From positions 1,364,001-1,428,000 of the forward strand of contig JAESUZ010001269.1 of the NCBI GenBank assembly GCA_017311185.1: 64,000 nt of DNA, written 5' to 3'. The notes beneath the pieces are model-generated. The model searched no databases. It was not told the origin of the DNA and saw nothing but the letters and a program-made list of their open reading frames with translations. Positions 22,205-32,830 of this stretch are shown here, one piece after another. Both the position numbers and the translations under genes were made by a program. Every line of letters starts with the position of its first letter. Position 1 is the stretch's first letter. This DNA is from Proteles cristata cristata (Eukaryota > Chordata > Mammalia > Carnivora > Hyaenidae).

Positions 22205-24830
22205 ATCCAAATAGATAAAATCACAAATGAAAGAGGAGAGGTCACAACCAACACCACAGAAGTACAAACAACTATTAGAAAATACTATAAAAATTATATT
22301 CCAACAAACTGGACAATCTGGAAGAAATGGGCAAATTACTAGACACACACACACTACCAAAATCAAAGGAGAAGAAGTAGAAAATTTGAAAAGACCCATA
22401 ACTAGCAAAGAAATTGAATCAATAATCAAAAATCCTCCAAGAAATAGAGAGTCCTGGGCCAGATGGCTTCCCAGGGAAAATCTACCAGACATTTAAAGCA
22501 GAGTTCATACCTATTCTTCTCAAGCTTTTCCAAAAAATAGAAATGGAAGGAAAGCTTCCAGACTCATTCTATGAAGCCAGCATTACCTTGATTCCCAAAC
22601 AGAAGACCCCACTAAAAAGAAGTAGTACAGGCCAATATCCTTAATGAACATGGATGCAAAATATCTCAGCAAGAAACTAGCAAATCAAATTCAACAGTAT
22701 ATTAAAAGAACTATTCACCATGATCAAGTGGGATTCATTCCTGGGCTGCAGGACCAGTTCAATATCCACAAATCAATCAATGTGATACATCACATTAATA
22801 GAAGAAAGTGTAAGAACCATATGATCCTGTCAATAGATGCAGAAAAAGCATTTGAAAAATACAGCATCCTTTCTTGATAAAAACCCTCTTGATAAAGTTG
22901 GGATAGAAGGAACATATCTTAACATCATAAAAACCATATATGAAAGACCCATAGCTAATATTATCCTCAGTGGGGAAAAACTGAGAGCTTTCTCCCTAAG
23001 ATCAGGAACACGACAGGGGTGTCTACTCTCACCACTGTTGTTTAACATAGTGCTGGAAGTTTTAGACTCAGCAATCAGACAATAAAATAAATAAAAGGCA
23101 TCCAGATTGGCAAAGAAGAAGTCATACTTTCCCTTTTGCAGATAACATAATACTCTACATGGAACACCTGAAAGACTCCACCAAAAATCTGCTAGAACTG
23201 ATCCAGGAATTCAGCAAAGTTGCAGGATATAAAATCAATGTACAGAAATTGGTTGCATTTCTATATACCAGTAAGGAAGCAACAGAAAGAGATATCAAGA
23301 AATTGATCCCATTTACAATTGCATCAAGACCCATAAAATACCTAGGAATAAACCTAACCAAAGAGGTAAAAGATCTATATGCTGAAAATTATAGAAAATT
23401 ATGAAAGAAATTGAAGAAGACACAAAGAAATGGAAAAACATTCCATGCTCATGGATTTGAAGAACGAATATTGTCAAATGTCAATACTACCCAAAGCAAT
23501 CAACACATTCAATGCAATCCCAATCAAAATAGCATTCTTCTCAGAGCTAGAACAAACAATCCTAAAATTTGTATGGAACTGCAAGAGACCCTGGATAGCC
23601 AAAGTAATGCTGAAAAAGAAAAGCAAGCCTGGAGGCATCACAGTTCCAGACTTTAGCCTGTATTATAAATCTGTAATCATCAAGACAGTATGGCACTGGC
23701 ACAAAAACAGAGACCAATGGAACAGAGTGGAGAACTCAGAAATGGACCTACAAATGAATGGCCAATGAATCTTGGAAAGAGTATCCAATGGGAAAGAGAC
23801 AGTCTCTTTAGCAAATGGTTCTGGGAGAACTGGACAGCAACATACAGAAGAATGAAACTGGACCACTTTATTACAACATACTCAAAAAATAAATTAAAAT
23901 GGAAGAAAAACCTAAATGTGAGATAGGAAACTGTCACAATCCTAGAGGAGAAAACAACAACAACCTCTTTGACATCAGCTGCAGCAACTTATTACTCAAC
24001 ACGCCTCCAAAGATAAGGGAAATAAAAGCAAAAATGAACTTTTGTAACCTCATCAAGATAAAAAGCTTCTGCACAGCAAAGGAAACACTCAACAAAACTA
24101 AAAGGCAACCAACAGAATGGGAGAAGATATTTACAAATGACATATCCGATAAAGGGTTAGTACCCAAAATCTATAAAGAACTTAACCAAACTCAACACTC
24201 GAAAAACAAATAATCCAGTGAAGAAATGGGCAGAAGATGCGAATAGACACTTTTCCAAGAAGACATCCAGAAAGCCAACAGACATATGAAAAGATGCTCA
24301 ATGCCACTCATCACCAGGGAAATACAAATCAAAACCACATTGAGATACCACATCACAGCAGTCAGAGTAGCTAAAATTAACAACTCAGGAAACAACAGAT
24401 GTTGGCGAGGATGTAGAGAAAGGGGAACCTCTTGCACTGTTGATGGGAATGCAAACTGGTGCAGGCACTCTGGAAAACAGTGTGGAGGTTCCTGAAAAAA
24501 ATTAAAAATAGAACTACCCTACAACCAGCAATAGCACTACTAGGAATTTATCTAAAGGATGCAGGAGTGCTGATTCATAGGGGCACATGTACCCCAATGT
24601 TTATAGCAGCACTATCAACAATACCCAAACTATGGAAAGAGCCCAAATATCTATCAACTAATGAATGGATAAAGAAGATGTGTTATATATATGAATACTA
24701 CTCAGCAATGAAAAAGAGTAAAATCTTGCCATTTGCAACAATGTGGATGGAACTGGAGGGTATTATGCTAAGTGAAAGTCAATCAGAGAAAGACAGATAT
24801 CATATGTTCTCACTCATATGTGGAATTTGA
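22205..24830 (+). pseudogene. Broken L1 ORF2, RT to C-terminus
   Basis: Successive open pieces in shifting frames cover the linker, RT fingers (near 22680), palm (S-G-T-R-Q-G-C followed by L-L-S-P-L-L-F-N, about 23003-23045), the catalytic site, the thumb (near 23430-23770) and the C-terminus. The catalytic box reads F-A-D-N at 23135-23146, so the second essential aspartate is lost. Further frame changes occur near 22860, 23100, 23400 and 24460. The element is dead. Confidence 0.88.
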
Positions 24831-25302
24831 GAAACTCAACAGATGACCATGAGGGAAAGGAAGGAACAAAAATAGTTACAAACTGATAGGGAGTCAAACC
24901 ATAAGAGACTCTTAAATACAGAGTACAAACTGAGGGTTGATGGAGAGAGGGTGGGGAGGAGGAGGAAATGAGTGAAGAGCATTGAGAAGGGCACTTGTTG
25001 GGAAGAGCACTGGGTGTTGTATATAAGTGATGAATCATGAGAACCTACTCCCGAAGCCAAAAGCGCACTGTATACTCTATAAGTTAGCTACCTTGAGAAT
25101 AAATTATATTTAAAAAAGAAATATGTGAAGGGAATTAGAGTGCACTTAATGTGATGAACATTGAGTAATGTTTAAAGTGATGTATAGTATTGCTGAATCA
25201 TTATATTGTACACCTGAACTGATACAACACTATGTGTTCATCATAATAGAATTAAAATGAATGAATGAATGCTTTTTAAAAAGCTGTAAATAAAAACTTA
25301 AA
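22205..25302 (+). mobile_element. Carnivore L1, 5'-truncated, with a second tail
   Basis: L1 sequence starts between the endonuclease and RT domains of ORF2 and runs through the 3' UTR to an A-rich end at about 25113. A second, different L1 3'-UTR tail follows at 25130-25302 (gtacacctgaactgatacaa; caacactatgtgttcatcat). Flanking near-identical 15-mers lie at 21939-21953 and 25303-25317 (aaaagcaaactcagt against aaaaacaaactcagt), outside the SINE at 21956. Confidence 0.85.
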
Positions 25303-25329
25303 AAAAACAAACTCAGTGAAATTTGAGCA

Positions 25330-25575
25330 AAAAATATGAAGACAATTTAGCATGGAAGATATGTGTATAGTAAATGAGTACAAGAAAAAATGCTGAACAT
25401 CATCAGTCACTAGTCAACTGAAACCCCATTGAAGTATGACCAGCTGAAATTAAAGAGACCAGCCATACCAAATGTTGGTGACGATATGGAGTAACAGGGA
25501 TTTGCGTTTGCTAATGCTGGTAATTTTAAATAGTACAGACACTCTGGAAAATACTTTGAAAGCTTTTTTGTTTGT
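25330..25575 (+). mobile_element. Old L1 ORF2 C-terminal piece, sense
   Basis: Patches such as aaatgctgaacatcatcagt, aactgaaaccccattgaag and tagtacagacactctggaaa follow the L1 ORF2 end order. Its continuation appears to be at 25985-26470, on the other side of antisense L1 material. Confidence 0.65.
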
Positions 25576-25639
25576 CTTACATTGAGGTGAAGATTCATAT
25601 AGCAATATTAATGCATTTAAAGAGTACGATTCAATAGGA

Positions 25640-25980
25640 TACTTGTTTTTCTTAATTTTTTCATTTGAGTATAGTTGACACACAGTGTACATTAATTTCA
25701 TGTGTACAACATAGTCATTCTACTTCTCTGTACATGATGCTATGCTCACCACAAGGGTAGCTACCATCTGTCACTATACAACACTATTGCAATATCATTG
25801 ACCATATTCCCTGTGCTATGCCTTTCATTCCACAGTGGCTGCAGCATTTTATATTCCCACCAACAGTGTATTAGGGTTCCTATTTCTCTTATCGTCATAA
25901 AAACTTATTTTCCATCTTTTTATTATAGCTATCCTCATGGATAAGAAGCGGCATCTTATTGTGGTTTTGATTTGTTGTCC
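25640..25980 (-). mobile_element. L1 3'-UTR and ORF2-end pieces, antisense
   Basis: The first part (tatagttgacacacagtgta; caccacaagggtagctacca) matches the antisense L1 3' UTR also seen at 43660-43800. The second part (tatattcccaccaacagtgt; attgtggttttgatttg) is antisense ORF2. The L1 sequence between them is deleted. Confidence 0.7.
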
Positions 25981-25984
25981 CAGC

Positions 25985-26470
25985 ATTAAAAAAGTTACAC
26001 ATACACCTACCATACCCTGTGGCCATTTGCAATATTATAAATTTCCCCAAAAGAAATGAAAGCATTTATTCACAGAAAAACTTGTATAGGAATGTTCGTG
26101 GCAGTTTTATTTGCCATAGACCAAACCTAGAAACAACCCAAATGTCCATCAGTAGGTGAATGGATAAACAAATTGTGGCACACATATATACTGGAATACT
26201 AATGAGCAACATGGATGAATTTTTTAAAATCCTAACAGAAAGAAACCAGTGTATTTCATTTACATAAAATTCTAGAAAAAACATTGATCTCTGGTGACAA
26301 GAAAGCACATCAGGTGTTCCCTGTTTCCCTGTAGTTGTATATTGAGGGGTGAAGAGAGGAAGGCATTATAAAGAGACTTGAGGAAGCGATGGATATGTTC
26401 ATTATCTTGATTATGATGGTGATTTTACAGTATACATATATCAAAACATGTAAAATTTTCCACTTTTAAT
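25985..26470 (+). mobile_element. Old L1 ORF2 end and 3' UTR, sense
   Basis: The order aaacaacccaaatgtccatc, gtgaatggataaac, a ggaatactaatgagcaacat stretch and a gatggatatgttcattatct 3'-UTR stretch is an older L1 type. It resumes the element started at 25330. Confidence 0.7.
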
Positions 26471-26789
26471 ATGTGCCATTTATTCCACATCAATTATTCT
26501 CAAAAATGCAGATACCACATTAAGTCATATATTCTTTCTTGTCTCCCCATTCTTACTAATTCTGTATTCTAGTGAAGAGAGTCTATCCTTTCTAGCAAAG
26601 CATTCCAAGTCTTTCCTGGAATAGTTCTGATCTAAATTTTTAAGCTTAAACATTCTTTATATATCCCTTTACAGATTTTATACTCTATCTCATGTGATGG
26701 TACCCATCTCATGCTATGCTCTCCTGCTTCTTTTTGTTCCATCAGTGTCTTCTCTTGAAATCCTCCCAGATTAATCATGAATGTCTTTT
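26471..26789. other. Unassigned sequence, possibly L2-like
   Basis: Pyrimidine-rich text with a faint L2-like flavour but no block I can name. No coding signal. Confidence 0.35.
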
Positions 26790-26955
26790 TGATACAGGCA
26801 GTATAGTTTTAGGAAAGAGGAAGATGCTGTGATAGGAAAGTCTGGTTCAAATCCCAATCTACCACTTGTTAGCTCTGGGAAAATTACATAAACCTCTCTG
26901 TTTCAGTTTTCTAATCTGTAAAATTGAGAGGATGTCATTTTCTTAACTTTTCTGC
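26790..26955 (+). mobile_element. MIR remnant
   Basis: The order tctggttcaaatcccaatct, accacttgttagctctggg, aaacctctctgtttcagttt and ctaatctgtaaaattgagag is a clear MIR core. Confidence 0.85.
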
Positions 26956-29596
26956 AGGCCAATGGAAACAATATTGAAATTTTTAATTCTTCTTTTCATT
27001 CTTTTCAGTTTCTTCAAATTTATTTGATGCTTTCTCTGTGAGTCTACAAATGGAGACTTCTAAAGGTTTGTTTCAGAGAATTAAAAGAAGTTTGTGAATC
27101 CTGCCCAAATGTAGCTCTGAATTTATGAATGAAAAATAGAACTTCCATAAACCAACCATTCATTAAATAGGCAGAAAAATTACTGGCTTTTAACATTTCT
27201 TATAGCATTTTGTATAAGCCTTTCTGCTACTATAAGCACCCAGAGCAGTTACTTAATAGAGGACCTTGAATGAATGAGAGAATGAAAACTGAATGACATA
27301 TTGGTGAATAGATTCAGAATAGAAATTTATATCTGTGTAGTTTCTGGGTCAAATGGAAAAGCAGATTGCTCACTATTTTACATCAGAACACTTACAGTAT
27401 AGAGAAACATGCTTCTTAGGTATTTCAACACCTTTCTCAGAGTTAACTATTGAATATAGATGTCAGTAAAAGAAGTGGTTACATTTTTTAAACAAGTTAA
27501 TTAGATTTCATCAGTATTTTCATAGCTCAATGAAAGCTTATTTAATTTTATCGGTGGAGGGTCTATTTAAATTAAATCAAAATAATAAAATTTTTGTTCT
27601 TCAAATACTTGTGCATGACAAAAACTTGTACATGACAAAGAACTGTGAAAACAGATTAACTCTGAAGTCTCAGTGGCTTAACACAGTAGAATTCTATTTC
27701 TCATTCAAGTTACATGTCTAACACTGGTTCAGAGAAGCTCTGATCCACATAGTCACTTAGAGTCTGAGAATGATACACTCTCACATCTCAGTACAGGACC
27801 TCCATAATTTTTGCATTAGATGTGAGAGGACAAAGAACTCATGCTCTCTCTTATTTGCTCTGTCTTAGAAGTGTTAAAAGTCATTTTTACTCTATAGTCC
27901 CTTGAGCAGAATGTTCTCCTTGGGTATCTTATGTTTCTGCACATCTTGCAAACAGAATTGACTTCTTTTGTTCTGGACTATCTCTCCAAAGATATTTGTA
28001 CAATGAGAAGCCTTAGAAAGATATGTGTCTCACTCTGAAGTGAAGGGCGGGCATGCTTACTCCCCAGTATAAAAACTTCAGGTTTCCTAAGCTCAGGGTT
28101 TCCCTCCTTGTAATACAACTTGTGAGCATCCATCAGGACCCATTTGGGTGCCTTTATGGGACTTAAGGTAAGGGAAGTTAATGCAAAAAAAAAAAAAGTT
28201 GCTGGTACTCTGTCTATTGCTATTACTGTAATAATCTTCACGTCTTCTCTGCTCTGGGGTCTTGTTTTCTTCCACCAGCATCTGTCAGACTGGTGATAGA
28301 ACTTATTACCTTGTAGGTAGGGTAAGACTTCAGATCCTTCCTGATTCTTGACAAATGTGTACAATAAACACATCTGATACACAACTGCAAATGATTAATA
28401 AGAACTCTGAAGTTTCATTCATTTAATAGATATATGTACCTAGTATATGTGAGAAATGATACCAGGCATTAGAGAATGTGAAGTTTAAAAGATAGCTTTT
28501 TTCCCTCGGGTTTTTTATTGTCTATGTAGAAGCCGTGTATGGAAACAACTATTACAATACAGTATCAGAACAACTGTAATAGAGCTATGTACAACCTAAA
28601 GTGAGATTTTAAGAATTAAGAGTATCTCAGTCCCCTGGGAGGGAGGCTTTACACTGAGGAGACAGTATTTTAACTGAAGTGTGAGATGAATGCAAGTTCA
28701 CCAGATGGTCATGAAAAGGATAAGACTTCTAGACAGAGGAAAAATTATGAATAAAATCCCTGAGGCATGTCCCATTTGGGGAACTGCAAATAGTTCAGCA
28801 TGGCTTAAGTTTTAAGTGCAAGAAAGCAGAGGATGAATATGAAAAGAGTGGTTTGTAACTTGGATGTAAATTTTAAAAATTAAAGAAAATTTAAAAGTGG
28901 CTTGAAAGGTAAGCAGACTGGACTGTGAAGGTTTTTATATGCCACATAGAAGACTTTGGTCATGGTCCTTTAGGCCATGCAGAACTATTTAGATGCACTT
29001 GAAAAAATAAGAAGAAGAATTTGTGGTAATAAGACTTTTAAAGAGGATTTTAAGAAGCAAATCTTATTCTTTCTAAAATAGCAATTTAATAAATTACTAT
29101 GCTCACCTTCCTTTTCATATAAGGTCATTCTTTTATTGATATTCTAGTTATTTTCTTCTTCTAATTAAATAACTTCTCTGTAATATTGCATATTGCCTTA
29201 AAGTGGACATTTAAACCAGTTTTGAAATAGCAGCTACATACCCAAGCTATGACACAGCTGAATCTCAAAAGTAAGTTATATTCTTTATACCCTAATGCTA
29301 GTGAGAAAAGGATGTGAGGTTTCATTAAATAAAATTGTATTAATTCCTTTCTCAAAGGAGGCATGGTCTTTACTACTTCTATGATTTTTTTTTCTTTTAG
29401 AAGGCTGATCTCTTAATTTTTATGTACTATTGTGATACATGCACTTGGATATCTTCTAATAACATTTCTGAAAAGACTTAAATTGAAATACAGTTGACAG
29501 TCACCTGTCTATGTTAAATAGATTATATTCAACTTGGTGTTTCAAAAAATAATATTTACATACTCCTTTAAGATATGTTGGGGGCTTTTCTCCTGA
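26956..29596. other. Low-repeat sequence, one unresolved old repeat inside
   Basis: Most of this 2.6-kb stretch shows no recognisable family. At about 27640-28380 the text (ctctgaagtctcagtggctt, aacacagtagaattctattt, ctcttccaccagcatctg-like end) resembles an ancient dispersed repeat whose family I cannot name. A minus-strand 134-codon frame there crosses an A-run (28183-28197) and lacks coding character. No exon is supported. Confidence 0.4.
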
Positions 29597-29608
29597 AGAA
29601 TAGAGTTT

Positions 29609-29802
29609 TCCGGAGTGCCTGTGTGGCTCAGTTGGGTAAGCATTCGACTCTTGATTTTGGCTCAGGTCATGGTCTCACAGTTCATGGGATTTAGCCCTGC
29701 ATTGGCCTCTGCACTGACAGTGTGGAGCCTGCTTGGTATTATCTCTCTCTCCTTCTCTCTCTGCCTCTCTCTTTCAAAATAAATAAATAAACTTAAAAAA
29801 AA
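29609..29802 (+). mobile_element. CAN-SINE, sense, 12-bp TSD
   Basis: The head cggagtgcctgtgtggctcag, a short (TC)n tract and an aaaataaataaataaactt tail are flanked by agaatagagttt at 29597-29608 and 29803-29814. Confidence 0.95.
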
Positions 29803-29814
29803 AGAATAGAGTTT

Positions 29815-30326
29815 ACCTTGCAGTAAGATCAAACAGGTACTGGAAACCCAGAGCATGTATGTATTCCTGGTATTTGTTCAGGCACTTGGCAAATCCATTC
29901 AAGAGTGATATACTGTCTTTTGCTGTTATTAGAATTTATAGATGTAAGGCAGATGCCATTCTACATAGCTGCAGACCTTTTTGTTGCTCTGGAAAAAAAA
30001 AAAGAAGCGAAGGAAAAAAATCTATGACAAGGCAGGACAAGGCATATCTTACAAAATTAGACTGTGGGTAGCCATGCTGGAGTCACAGAGGTGACATCAT
30101 AGTATAGTAATCTCTTACATTATAGTATGAAATACTCTATTGACTCTCAAATGATGATTCGTCCCAGAGCTTTACTTATATCACACTAGAAAACTGTCTA
30201 CCTCTTATGATTCTAAGAATGCTACAAAGGACTTCCTGCCCAGCAGTATAGTTTCCTGTTTATTGGTATATACTGGTAAACAAACCATTCCACAATTAGT
30301 AATGAAGTTTAAGGTACAAATATCCC
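29815..30326. other. Apparently unique sequence
   Basis: No recognised repeat apart from an A-run at 29993-30004. No coding signal. Confidence 0.4.
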
Positions 30327-30352
30327 TATAAGATGCCCTGAGGCATCTTATA
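30327..30352. repeat. 11-bp perfect palindrome
   Basis: tataagatgcc at 30327-30337 pairs with ggcatcttata at 30342-30352 across a 4-base loop, at the left edge of a minisatellite. Confidence 0.9.
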
Positions 30353-30420
30353 CCTAATAGGTCTCTAGGCGAGGCATTTTATACTTAATATGCCCCTAGG
30401 TAAGGCATTGTATACTTATA
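30340..30420. repeat. 31-bp imperfect minisatellite, about 2.6 copies
   Basis: Units start at 30340, 30371 and 30402. Each begins with a GAGGCAT or AAGGCAT word, then TTATAC-like text and CTAGG. Units one and two are both exactly 31 bases, and the third fades after about 20. Confidence 0.8.
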
Positions 30421-30554
30421 CTATAAATGCATTGTAAATGCAGATTTTGTTCATTGTTGATGGTAAGGATAAAATACTTGGGTACCAGTTGTATGAAGGG
30501 GGAGAGGATTTGGAAGATGCAATAAAGTGTAGGTGGAAATTCCAAAGACAAATA

Positions 30555-30795
30555 AAATGATATTGGCTAATATATTTTGAGCTTTAAGGAAGTTCTAAGC
30601 TCTTTAAGTTATCTCCTTTAATCCACCTCAAAAAAACTGTGAGGTACATACTATTCTTATCCCCCATTTAAAAAATGTGGCAACTGAAATACAGGTAAAT
30701 TAAGTAACTTTTCCAAGGTTACATAATTGGTAAATAGTTGAGATTCTAGTCTAGACAGACCGACGCTATTGCCCGTACTCTTAACCACCATCGTG
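30555..30795 (-). mobile_element. MIR remnant, antisense
   Basis: Antisense MIR order: ttctaagctctttaagttat, ctcctttaatccacctcaa, gtgaggtacatactattctt, atcccccatttaaaaaatg, then gtaacttttccaaggtta and a gtactcttaaccaccat end. Confidence 0.88.
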
Positions 30796-31448
30796 TACTT
30801 CATTTATGTCACAGTTTTGTGCATGTATCCTGTGAGTTAAAGCTCCCTGCATGGCACACAGTGGTTGGTCCAGCAATCTACAGTCAATTTACCAAAGGAG
30901 TGGTAGAGTATGTATAATAAATATATAAAATAATATGAGGTGATAGGGAAATTCTTCTGTTCCTTCACCAGCTTTCCAAGTTCTTCCTTCATTACTATAA
31001 AGACAAAAAAAAAAAAAAAAGAATTCAGTAAATGTTTGAGTAAATAAATAAGTTAAGCATCAAAGTTGTAGTTTGTGTTATAAGACATTGCCAACATACT
31101 CATTGCATTTCTAATTTCCTAGAGAAAAGCAGTACCTTAAGCTAGTATTCATATATTTCTCATTGTGAGAAGTAAAGGAAGCATAATGAAAAGCCTTTGC
31201 ATATATGAAAAGAAAGCACTCTGTGGTAGGGGAGATATTCCTCTATTCATTTTTATCTCTTTTTTTCCTTTCATGTAGGCCAAAAGTAAACTGGGTTATT
31301 AAAGTGAGTTTTCCATTTTTGTGTTCTTAAATTTTCCCTTTCTTTGCCAAGAAGTTTCTTTCTCTCTAACCTACGAACAGATTTACCTTCTACTTGCCCC
31401 TTTTCAAGCAAAAGGGTGAGGAAAAACGAACTGATATGTCAAGATGTT
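30796..31448. other. Apparently unique sequence with an A-run
   Basis: A 16-A run lies at 31005-31020. Otherwise no repeat or exon is recognised. The right end carries part of a MIR split by the L1 stub. Confidence 0.4.
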
Positions 31449-31464
31449 TAAGAGGCCAAGCTTT

Positions 31465-31755
31465 TTTTTTTTTTACAAATAGTTTATTGTCAAATTAGTT
31501 TCCACATAACACCCAGTGCTCATCCCCACAAGTGTCCTCCTCCATGCCCATCCCTCCTCCCCCCACATCCATCAGTCCTCAGTTTTTGTCAGCATTCAAG
31601 AGTCTCTCATGGTTTGCCTCTCTCCCTTTCCCCCACCATTTCCGCCCTTCTTCTCCCCCTTGTTCCTCCGTCAAGTTCCTCCTAATCCTCCTATACGTGC
31701 AAACATATGATATTTGTCCTTCTCTGCCTGACTTATTTCGCTCAGCATAACACCC
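31465..31755 (-). mobile_element. Very short young L1 insertion, 16-bp TSD
   Basis: Only the last 290 or so bases of a felid L1 (3' UTR and ORF2 end) are present on the minus strand, with the A-tail shown as a T-run at about 31465-31474. An exact duplication, taagaggccaagcttt, lies at 31449-31464 and 31756-31771. By eye only about seven bases differ from the matching part of the L1 at 6754. Confidence 0.97.
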
Positions 31756-31771
31756 TAAGAGGCCAAGCTTT

Positions 31772-31890
31772 AAAGTCAAACGATTTGAAATCCCAAGTCA
31801 ACCATTTGCTAAAAGCATGACCTTGGGCAAGTTATTAGTGATTTGGAACCTTATTTTCCTCTTCTATAAAATAGACATATCAAATGTGTG
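31772..31890 (+). mobile_element. MIR remnant interrupted by the L1 stub
   Basis: Text such as agtcaaacgatttgaaatcc, tgaccttgggcaagttatta and cctcttctataaaataga is MIR core in sense orientation, immediately right of the L1 target duplication. Confidence 0.8.
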
Positions 31891-32454
31891 TACTTACAAC
31901 TGTATGTAACAAAACTTTCAATTGTCAATGGGTTCATTTTCACTAATCAAGAAGCAGCTGCTGATTTGGGTGCACAAGCTTGAGGATGTCAGAGCCAGCT
32001 TCCCAGCCATTCTCTAAGCTGTTCCTCAATTCTTTCACCTCAAGATAACGAATCACTGCAACTACAGGCATTTCATTGTGTTCAAAGCAGGAAGAAGATA
32101 GAAGTGGTAGTAATAGTCATTGCTGTCTTTCTTTTTATGTTAGCAGAAAAGCAAAGTCATCTCTAGGAACCCAAATTTCTACTGACAGAACTGTCATGTG
32201 CTCACTTACTTCTACTTAAGGACTTTGAAAAAACAAGGATTTAACCTTCCCAATGGGATTCAAAAGTTGGTGAGTCAGTCAAACATATGTTACAAAGGAG
32301 AATAGAGTTACTTGATTGGTTTGATAAATATTAAATTAGGTGTTATATAAAGTGCTAATTATGAGCCTATTGTATAGAAAGTTCTAAATAATGGACATCT
32401 ATAGTTATAATTGCCATTTCTTTTATTAGTTTTTACCATTACCAGGGAAGAATA
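31891..32454. other. Apparently unique sequence
   Basis: Nothing recognised. No coding signal. Confidence 0.4.
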
Positions 32455-32830
32455 CAAACCCTCCATAGACTGTCTTCTAGATAAAATCCAAAACCACAGA
32501 TTCTGCTGCCAGAGGCTTTTTCATTTCTTCCCAGTCTTATCTCTGGCAGCTGTTTCACACTTGATACAGCAACACTAACTGCTTTAGTAAAAACTAACTG
32601 CTTGGAATTCTTTCCCATACAAATGATTCTGGTTTCTTCTTTTCTCCTTTCTGTCCCAGTTCCTTTCCATTCTTACTGGCTTATCTTGTACTGACTCATC
32701 CTTTAAAATTTGTATAGGTTTTACCTCTCTGATGACTCCCAGCCCCACCCAAAGTGGGATGAGTGCCCCTCTTCAATACTTTCTAGTACACTGATTGCAT
32801 CACTATCACAGACTTTACAAAAGAATAGGA
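32455..32830 (+). mobile_element. L2 remnant
   Basis: The order gataaaatccaaaaccacag, ttcccagtcttatctctggc, tggaattctttcccatac, atcctttaaaatttgta and agtacactgattgcatcact fits an old L2 3' region. Confidence 0.65.

Noticed and set aside
27978..28382. 134-codon minus-strand frame
   Set aside because: It crosses a run of A (F-F-F-F in translation), shows no motif and lies in what looks like an old dispersed repeat.
30340..30420. Direct repeats as a possible CRISPR array
   Set aside because: The units are contiguous and imperfect with no spacers, and the genome is mammalian.
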